64,000 nt of DNA. It comes from AC-51 sp963749895 (lineage in GTDB: Bacteria > Actinomycetota > UBA4738 > HRBIN12). Of the stretch, positions 58,403-64,000 are shown piece by piece. The notes under the pieces were generated by a model that worked only from the letters and a program-made list of their open reading frames with translations, had not been told where the DNA came from and did no database searches. How positions within the stretch are numbered: the stretch's first letter is position 1; each line of letters begins with the position of its first letter. The translations under genes and the position numbers were made by a program. The stretch lies in contig CAVVOG010000001.1 in the NCBI GenBank assembly GCA_963749895.1, positions 682,001 to 746,000 of the forward strand. The letters run 5' to 3'.

Positions 58403-60259
58403 CTACGCGAGGTCCTCGTCGGACTTGCCGCGCCGCGACAGCAGCACCACGGCCACGACGATCACGATCGCGCCGAGGATACCCAGCCACACGACCGGCG
58501 AGATACCGGAGCTGTCGTCGCCACCGCCGCCACCGGCACCACCGGCACCGATCGGCTGGACCGTGAGGGCGGTGTAGGCCGTGTACTGGCCCCACAGGAA
58601 GCCCTCGGGCTGCGGCGAGATGTTGTCCTCGAGCCCGGTCCACTTGTCGCTGCGGTAGGCCTCGAGCGCCTGGTCGTAGTACAGGACCACCTCAGGCAGG
58701 TCCCGGTAGATGATCTGCTGCATCTCGTTGATGATCGCCTGGCGCTCGGCCGTGTCGGAGGCCGTCTTCTGGTCGTCGTAGAGCTGGTCGTACTCAGGGT
58801 TCGAGTAGCAGCTGTCGCTCCAGCTCCCGCATTGACCCGACGTGAAGGTCGACAGGATGAAGTCGGGGTCGGGGTCCGGGCCCCAGCCCCAGATGTAGAG
58901 GTCGTAGTCGTTGTCGTACCAGGCGTTGATCAGCTTCCCGTCGGTCAAGACCTCGTTCTGCGTCGCGATCCCGATCTGGGACAGCCATCCGGAGATGAAC
59001 CGGCCCAGGTCGGGGGCGTTCTCGTCCTCGGATCGCAGGATGAAGCGGAACTCGAGCGGCTCGCCGCCGCCCGGCATCTCCCGCACGCCGTCGCCGTCGG
59101 TGTCGACGTAGCCGGCGCCGTCGAGGATCTCGTTCGCCGCCGCGATGTCGAAGTTGACCGCCTCTTCCTCCGTCGGCGCGTAGTGCCACTGCGCCGCGAA
59201 CGGCGGGACGATCGTCGAACCCTGTTCTCCGTAGCCGCCCAGGATCCGGTCGACGAGCGTGTTCCTGTCGATCGCGTGGGCGATCGCGGTGCGCACGTCG
59301 AGGTCGAGCAGCGCCGGGTGACCCGTGCTGCCGACGTCGGCGCAGAAGTCCGAGGCCGTGTTCTCCGGGTCGCACGAGTTCATGGTCATCTGGTCGAACC
59401 CTGTGGCGGGACCGACCCACGTGGTGACGCCGGACTGACCCTCGAGGGAGTTGAACAGCTCCGGACCGATGCCGGACAGGTAGTCGATCTCACCGTTCTT
59501 CAGCGCCGTGACCATCGCCTCTTCGTTGTTGAAGCGCTTCACGACGTACTCGTCGATCTTCGGCGCGCCGTCCCAGTAGTCCGGGTTGGCCGTCATCGTC
59601 CAGGAGTCACCCTTGATCCACTCCGTGAACTGGAAGGGGCCGCTGCCGATCGAGTCGTTGACGCCCGGCTCCCAGGCCCACTTCTTCATCCCGTCCTTGT
59701 CCAGGTCACCCCACAGGTGCTCGGGGACGATGTAGATCCACGGTGGGATCGTCGGAGCGATCGTGGGTACCTCGGTCGTCCAGGTGAACGTCAGCGGGTC
59801 CGGCGCCTGGAACGAGTCCGGCGTCGAGTAGGGCAGGTAGTCGAGCGACGCGCCCAGCTTGTACTCGACGATCCGCGAGAACGTGAAGGCGATGTCCTCG
59901 GCGGTGACGGGCTCTCCGTCCTGCCAGGTCATGCCGTCACGGATCGCGAAGGTCCAGGTCAGCCCGTCCTCGGACTGCGACCACTCCGTCGCGAGACCGG
60001 GTGCGGGACCCAGGTCCTCCTTCGCGAAGTTGATCAGCATGTCGTAGTTCAGGCTGAGCACCTCGTACTCCGGGGACTCGATCGCCTTGAACGGGTTGAT
60101 CGTCCGCATGTCGTTCGTGGTCCCCGAGACGAACGTGATCTTCTCGTCGGTCGTTGCCGGCGTCGCGGTCTGCGCGAGGGCTGCGGTACTGGCGAAGGCC
60201 ACCCCGGCGACCACGCCGAACGCGACCGCGAGGGCGGTCGTGCGACGGGCTCTCCTCAT
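58403..60259 (-). CDS. Family 5 peptide-binding protein with C-terminal membrane anchor
   Basis: A 618-residue extracellular solute-binding protein (SBP_bac_5). A signal peptide (MRRARRTTALAVAFGVVAGV...ALAQ) lacks a lipobox Cys, so it is not a lipoprotein. Typical family stretches are GLATEWSQSEDGLTWTFAIRDGMTWQDGEPVTAEDIAFTF-like motifs, shown here by LATEWSQSEDGLTWTF, then VRTAIAHAIDRNTLV and INEMQQIIYRDLPEVVLYYD. The C-terminus has a Gly/Ser linker (GGAGGGGGDDSSG), one span (VVWLGILGAIVIVVAVVLL) and SRRGKSDEDLA, so it is held in the membrane by its C-terminal end. AGGAG lies eight bases before ATG 60259. Confidence 0.93.
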   Translation of the reverse strand: MRRARRTTALAVAFGVVAGVAFASTAALAQTATPATTDEKITFVSGTTNDMRTINPFKAIESPEYEVLSLNYDMLINFAKEDLGPAPGLATEWSQSEDGLTWTFAIRDGMTWQDGEPVTAEDIAFTFSRIVEYKLGASLDYLPYSTPDSFQAPDPLTFTWTTEVPTIAPTIPPWIYIVPEHLWGDLDKDGMKKWAWEPGVNDSIGSGPFQFTEWIKGDSWTMTANPDYWDGAPKIDEYVVKRFNNEEAMVTALKNGEIDYLSGIGPELFNSLEGQSGVTTWVGPATGFDQMTMNSCDPENTASDFCADVGSTGHPALLDLDVRTAIAHAIDRNTLVDRILGGYGEQGSTIVPPFAAQWHYAPTEEEAVNFDIAAANEILDGAGYVDTDGDGVREMPGGGEPLEFRFILRSEDENAPDLGRFISGWLSQIGIATQNEVLTDGKLINAWYDNDYDLYIWGWGPDPDPDFILSTFTSGQCGSWSDSCYSNPEYDQLYDDQKTASDTAERQAIINEMQQIIYRDLPEVVLYYDQALEAYRSDKWTGLEDNISPQPEGFLWGQYTAYTALTVQPIGAGGAGGGGGDDSSGISPVVWLGILGAIVIVVAVVLLSRRGKSDEDLA

Positions 60260-60322
60260 GTCGCTGCTCCTTTCGATCCGTCGAGCATCGTTCGGGCCAT
60301 CATGCAAGGCCTCCTCACCGTG

Positions 60323-61297
60323 TTACGCATCTCGGACGACGCCAGGTTGCTCGATCGTGAGCGACCTCGCGTCGGCGTCGAGCGTCGCGCTGACCCCCAG
60401 GGGGATCGTCGCGAGGTGCTTGCCATGCCCGAGAGGGGCTCTGTATAGCACCGGGACACCCAGAGGCGCCAGGGTTCTCTCCAGGACATCTTCGATCGAG
60501 CGGTTCCTCGGGGCCTCCGGACGGCTCTCGCTCCAGTCGCAGTCCTTCAGTTCACCGACGACGACCCCCGCCACGCCGTCGAGCTTGCCCGCCAGCCGGA
60601 GCTGCGTGAGATGGACCTCGATCACGTAAGCGGGCTCGTGGACCTCCTCGAAGAAGAGGATCGCGCCCTCGAACACGGGGTCCCACCGGGTTCCCAGCAG
60701 GTGGACGAACGTGAACAGGTTGCCGCCCACGATCGGCGCGGTGACCATCCCCGGCGCGATCGTCCGGCGCCACGGGTCGTCGGGGTCGTCGGGCACGGGA
60801 CCGACCGCTCCCTCGGTGAACCCCTTCAGCGCGGAGTCCCAGGTGAACGCCGTGCGCTCGGGGATCCCCATCGAACCCAGCCCCGGCCCGTGGAGCGTGG
60901 CGAGTCGGGCCTCCTTGAGGAGCGCCACATGGAGGTTCGTGATGTCCGAGTACCCCATCAGTGCCTTCGGGTTCGCCGCGATCAGGTCGTAGTCGAGGTG
61001 CTCGAGCACCCTGATCGCGCCGGTGCCGCCCCACAGCACCTGGATCACGTCGACCTCGGGGTCGGTGAACAGCGCGTGGAGGTCGTCCGCGCGTCGCTGC
61101 GCGGACCCGGCCTCGTAGTCGTCCTGTGCCCAGACGCCCTCGGTGAGCTTCACCCGATACCCCTTGGATTCCCACCATTCCTTGGGTCGCAGGATGTCCG
61201 AGGCGTTGTAGTAGGGACCCGACGGCGCGCAGACGCCGATCGTGCCGCCCGGCGGCAGGGCGCGACCGAACCGGGTTGCCTGGATGCGGGCGTCCAT
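60323..61297 (-). CDS. LD-carboxypeptidase, peptidase family S66
   Basis: A 324-residue serine peptidase related to LdcA, which removes the terminal D-Ala from murein tetrapeptides, and to MccF. The N-terminus has GGTIGVCAPSGPYYN. The nucleophile Ser is in LMGYSDITNLHVAL, the catalytic Glu in VVGELKDCDW and His in PLGHGKHLATIPLG. There is no signal peptide, so it acts in the cytoplasm on imported peptides. It lies between the amidotransferase-fusion gene and the oligopeptide transporter, supporting a role in using peptides or muropeptides taken up by the transporter. ATG 61297 is the best start; AAGATCCGCAGGG precedes it. Confidence 0.9.
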   Translation of the reverse strand: MDARIQATRFGRALPPGGTIGVCAPSGPYYNASDILRPKEWWESKGYRVKLTEGVWAQDDYEAGSAQRRADDLHALFTDPEVDVIQVLWGGTGAIRVLEHLDYDLIAANPKALMGYSDITNLHVALLKEARLATLHGPGLGSMGIPERTAFTWDSALKGFTEGAVGPVPDDPDDPWRRTIAPGMVTAPIVGGNLFTFVHLLGTRWDPVFEGAILFFEEVHEPAYVIEVHLTQLRLAGKLDGVAGVVVGELKDCDWSESRPEAPRNRSIEDVLERTLAPLGVPVLYRAPLGHGKHLATIPLGVSATLDADARSLTIEQPGVVRDA

Positions 61298-61338
61298 CCC
61301 TGCGGATCTTCCCCCGATCGCCCTGGTCTCGTCCAGGG

Positions 61339-62649
61339 TCAGGTGTCCCGGTCCTCGGTGAGGGCTCTCGCCTCGATCGCGCGGACGAACGGTGTCTTCG
61401 CGTCGACGTAGCCCATGATGTCGCACGGGTGGCGCTCGGCGCTGCGGCGCTTGAGTTCCGCGTACGCGGCGGCGTCGTCCGGGTGGGCGCGCAGCCAGTC
61501 TCGGAAGGCGATGTGCCGGCGTTCCCACGGACCACCGGCGAGGCACGCGTGGATCTGGAACGCGCGCCGTCCGTCCACTTCGCGGCTGAAGTACTCGTGA
61601 TCGTCGCGCCAGGGGTCGAGCACGTGCCGATACCCGAGGTCCGTGAGGGGGCCCACGTAGGGGTCGCGGGGTGCCAAGGACGTGAGGGAGAGCTGGATGT
61701 CGACGATCGGCTTCGCGGCCAGGCCGGGAACCGCAGTCGAGCCCACGTGGTCGATCCGGACGACGAGGTCGGGAGGGAGCGCGGCCAGGATGCGCGCCGC
61801 CTCCTCTTCGAAGCGGGTGGCCCAGGCGGGATCGTGCTCCGTGAGCCCGTAGGCGCGTGAGCGCCCCTCGGTCTGGCCCGGGCGGGCGCGCGATCCCTGC
61901 AGCCGCGCGATCAGCACGAGGGCCTCGAAGAGCGCCTGCTGGGAGGGGTCGGTGGCGGCCGTGTCCTCCGGGTGCCACTGGACGCCGAGCATCCACGTCT
62001 GGTTCTCGTCGTCCGGGTCGTCGACGACGCGCTCGAGGGCCTCGACGAGTCCGTCGGGGCTCCGGCCGCTCACGCGCAGGCCCTCGCCGAGGCGGTCGAT
62101 CCCCTGATGGTGATGCGAGCTGCACGCGAGCGCGGCGGCTTTCGTCGTCGCGGACAGCCGCGTCCGGGGTTCGACTGCGACGTCGTGCACCGTCTGGGTC
62201 CCGTCGACGGGAGCGCCGTGCTCGAGCATCCCGGCGATCGCCGGCAGGTGCGGATGCAGGGTCCCTCCGTAGGCGACGTTCATCAGCTGCGCGCCGCGGC
62301 AGATGCACAGCGAGGGCACGCCCAGGTCGTCCGCGGCGCGCAGTAGCGCGACCTCGAGCTCGTCGCGGTCGGGCTCGACGCCGTAGGTGTGCTCGTGACG
62401 GGGATCGCCGCCGTAGCGGGCGGGATCGACGTCGCCTCCGCCGATCAGCAGGAGCCCGTCGAAGGGCTCGATCAGCTCGCGTGCGTCTCCGGCCTCGCCC
62501 GGAGGGACGAGCGCCGTGCGGGCCCCCGAGCGTCGGAGCGCCTCGACGTACCCGGCGGGGACCGCGTATCCGTCGTCGTTCCAACGGCGCACGCGTCCCG
62601 CGGCCAGGTGGTACGTGACCACGCCGATCAGCGGGCGGTACTCAGCCAC
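61339..62649 (-). CDS. PuuD-like gamma-glutamyl hydrolase fused to GrpB/UPF0157 domain
   Basis: A 436-residue two-domain protein. Residues 1-255 are a class I amidotransferase-type hydrolase: LLIGGGDVDPARYGGDP, nucleophile Cys in SLCICRGAQLMNVAYGG, and catalytic His/Glu in LGVQWHPEDTA. This matches gamma-glutamyl-GABA or gamma-glutamyl peptide hydrolases. Residues 270-430 are a GrpB domain of the nucleotidyltransferase fold: YGLTEHDPAWATRFEEEAARIL, DHVGSTAVPGLAAKPIVDIQL, HIAFRDWLRAHPDDAAAYAELKR. I know both as separate proteins; the fusion is unusual. The frame is unbroken across the join. It overlaps the upstream amidotransferase gene by eight bases. Confidence 0.9.
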   Translation of the reverse strand: MAEYRPLIGVVTYHLAAGRVRRWNDDGYAVPAGYVEALRRSGARTALVPPGEAGDARELIEPFDGLLLIGGGDVDPARYGGDPRHEHTYGVEPDRDELEVALLRAADDLGVPSLCICRGAQLMNVAYGGTLHPHLPAIAGMLEHGAPVDGTQTVHDVAVEPRTRLSATTKAAALACSSHHHQGIDRLGEGLRVSGRSPDGLVEALERVVDDPDDENQTWMLGVQWHPEDTAATDPSQQALFEALVLIARLQGSRARPGQTEGRSRAYGLTEHDPAWATRFEEEAARILAALPPDLVVRIDHVGSTAVPGLAAKPIVDIQLSLTSLAPRDPYVGPLTDLGYRHVLDPWRDDHEYFSREVDGRRAFQIHACLAGGPWERRHIAFRDWLRAHPDDAAAYAELKRRSAERHPCDIMGYVDAKTPFVRAIEARALTEDRDT

Positions 62650-63349
62650 GGTCCCGCGCGAGCCGTGTGAACCGGGCGAAGACCTCCCGGCCCTTCGCCT
62701 CGTGGACCGATCGGACCTGGTCGGACTCGGCGAGGATCGCCTCCCGGGACTTCCCCCACTCCGCCTCGACGTCGGGCTCCGTCACGAGCCACGACTCCAG
62801 CTCGGTCCGGTCGATCTCCAGGTGGAACTGCGTGGCCCAGGTCGTCTCGTTCAGACGGATCGCCTGGTGGGGGACCTGTTCACCGGTGGCGAGAAGCACG
62901 GCACCGGCCGGTACCTCGAAGGTGTCCATGTGCCACTGGAAGACCCGGTCGCCCGGCTCGTAGTGGGATACCAAGGGGTCGTCGCCGGCGGCGGAGGTCG
63001 GCGTGATCGGCTCGAACCCGATCTCGCGGACCGGCGCCTTCGTGACCTTGCCCCCGAGCGCCCACGTGAGCGCCTGGGCCCCGAAGCAGATCCCGAGGAA
63101 CGGGATCCGCGCATCGATCGTCGCCCGGATCAGCTCGCCGATCTCACGGATGAACGGCTGCTCGTCGGCATGCTCGACGTTGAACGAGCTGCCGAAGAGC
63201 ACGACGCCGGCGTGCGCGAGCGGCGCAGGTCGAGGTGCGCCGCCGACCGCGTCCCAGACCTCGATCTCGCCGCCCGCGGCTCGGACGGCGGACGGACCGA
63301 CGCCGAACGTCTCGACGGTCTCCGCGCGCACGAACAGCAACGGTCGCAT
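62642..63349 (-). CDS. Class I glutamine amidotransferase-like protein
   Basis: A 235-residue stand-alone GATase domain similar to the glutaminase half of GMP synthase and to gamma-glutamyl peptidases. The nucleophile Cys is in FLGICFGAQALTWALGG, and the His/Glu pair in WATQFHLEIDRTE. The family motif VLFGSSFNVEHADEQPFIREI precedes it. It is the first gene of the peptide operon; a TACACT hexamer eight bases before ATG 63349 implies a leaderless transcript. The likely role is hydrolysis of a gamma-glutamyl amide or peptide. The substrate is unknown. Confidence 0.88.
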   Translation of the reverse strand: MRPLLFVRAETVETFGVGPSAVRAAGGEIEVWDAVGGAPRPAPLAHAGVVLFGSSFNVEHADEQPFIREIGELIRATIDARIPFLGICFGAQALTWALGGKVTKAPVREIGFEPITPTSAAGDDPLVSHYEPGDRVFQWHMDTFEVPAGAVLLATGEQVPHQAIRLNETTWATQFHLEIDRTELESWLVTEPDVEAEWGKSREAILAESDQVRSVHEAKGREVFARFTRLARDRG

Positions 63350-63357
63350 GACGACCG

Positions 63358-63363
63358 AGTGTA
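63358..63363 (-). promoter_or_regulatory. -10 hexamer TACACT for the peptide operon
   Basis: TACACT is eight bases before ATG 63349. It may drive the whole run of eight genes down to 54395, whose gaps never exceed about 65 bases. Confidence 0.5.
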
Positions 63364-63382
63364 GGGCCGGCGACCCCCGGGT

Positions 63383-64000
63383 TCAGCCGCCGGCGCGGCG
63401 CGCGATCTCCGCGGTCAGCTTCGGGACGATGTCGAACAGGTCGCCGACGACGCCGAGGTCGGCCATCTTCAAGATCGGGGCGTCCTCGTCCTTGTTGATC
63501 GCGACGATCACCTTCGCGCCCTTCATCCCGACCACGTGCTGGAGCGCCCCGCTGATCCCGACCCCGATGTAGACGTCGGGTTTCACGGTCTTGCCGGTCT
63601 GCCCGATCTGGTACGCGTACGGAACCCAGCCGGCATCGACCGCGGCTCGGCTGGCGCCGACCGCCGCCCCTCCGATCGCGGCCGACAGTTCGTCGAGAAG
63701 CCCGAACCCCTCGGAGCCGCCGAGGCCTCGACCGCCGGCCAGCACGACCTTCGCCTCCTCGAGCTTGGGGCCGGAGGCCGCCTCCTCGTGGCGTTCGACG
63801 ACCTTCGCGCCCTTCGCTGCGTCGGGGACGTCGGCCGCGACGGGGACGATCTCGGCGGTGCCGCCACTCGGCTCCGCGACGAGGGTGCGCGGGCGCACGA
63901 GCACGAGGCGGGGCTCGGGTCCCTGCAGCGAGACGTCGACGATCTTCGTGCCGCCGAAGATCTCGGTGCGGGCCGTGTCGATCGCGACCACGTCGGTCGC
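63383..64000 (-). CDS. etfA: Electron transfer flavoprotein alpha subunit, C-terminal part
   Basis: 205 residues up to the stop at 63383; the 5' part lies beyond the window. The FAD-binding domain is complete: VVLAGGRGLGGSEGF, GASRAAVDAGWVPYAYQIGQTGKTVKPDVYIGVGISGALQHVVGM and DLFDIVPKLTAEI, which are the signature of EtfA/FixB. The protein pairs with EtfB to carry electrons from acyl-CoA dehydrogenases or similar enzymes. The partner gene would be expected just upstream, outside the window. Confidence 0.95.
   Translation of the reverse strand, partial: ATDVVAIDTARTEIFGGTKIVDVSLQGPEPRLVLVRPRTLVAEPSGGTAEIVPVAADVPDAAKGAKVVERHEEAASGPKLEEAKVVLAGGRGLGGSEGFGLLDELSAAIGGAAVGASRAAVDAGWVPYAYQIGQTGKTVKPDVYIGVGISGALQHVVGMKGAKVIVAINKDEDAPILKMADLGVVGDLFDIVPKLTAEIARRAGG

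Overview
The window comes from a high-GC Gram-positive bacterium, most likely a member of the Actinomycetota from a little-cultured lineage. The evidence is an AdnA/AdnB-type helicase-nuclease pair, an HRDC-bearing UvrD2-like helicase, a nitroreductase-like thioredoxin of the Rv2466c type, SARP/BTAD regulation, DUF5317 and DUF2236 (MpaB) proteins, and very frequent GTG starts. Genes are tightly packed. Many have a TANNNT -10 hexamer only 6 to 10 bases before the start codon, so their transcripts should be leaderless. Convergent genes often abut with 0 to 11 bases between stop codons and no terminator. At least seven single-base frameshifts break otherwise intact conserved genes, which points to residual assembly indels more than to real pseudogenes.

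Layout. 1-11.7 kb: RidA fragment, selB-selA (selenocysteine insertion), a lone nuoD, proS, a secreted BNR-repeat protein, a MidA-type methyltransferase, a NUDIX/MBL pair and two cNMP-domain proteins. 11.7-28.3 kb: adnB-adnA, a site-2 protease, an ECF sigma factor with a membrane partner, photolyase, DUF72, a TerC-PGPGW operon behind a yybP-ykoY (Mn2+) riboswitch, an Rv2466c-like protein and an OmpR-type two-component system.

28.4-36.4 kb is a compositionally distinct island. It holds two orphan HisKA_3 histidine kinases with the same membrane sensor architecture and a 1261-residue SARP-cyclase-like-AAA-TPR regulator between them. On the opposite strand are two tiny genes for 28-29 residue peptides with signal-peptide character and an identical C-terminus (ALALAGGAHFKAG in both). 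Real terminator hairpins and candidate operators separate these genes. I read it as a possible uncharacterised secreted-peptide signalling locus; nothing in the window proves that function.

36.5-42.3 kb: NERD-helicase, MpaB-family protein, HAD phosphatase, UvrD2-like helicase and a small membrane protein. 42.3-53.0 kb: a 3543-residue surface protein with about 26 DUF11 repeats. Sixteen of these are nearly identical 363- or 375-bp units (13 of type A, 3 of type B) in the order A-B-AAAAA-B-AAAA-B-AAA. 53-64 kb: two small unknown genes, then a minus-strand peptide operon (two glutamine-amidotransferase-type proteins, one fused to GrpB, an LD-carboxypeptidase, and an oligopeptide ABC transporter whose binding protein has a C-terminal membrane anchor), ending in a truncated etfA. 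I saw no tRNA, rRNA, CRISPR array, insertion sequence or integrase.
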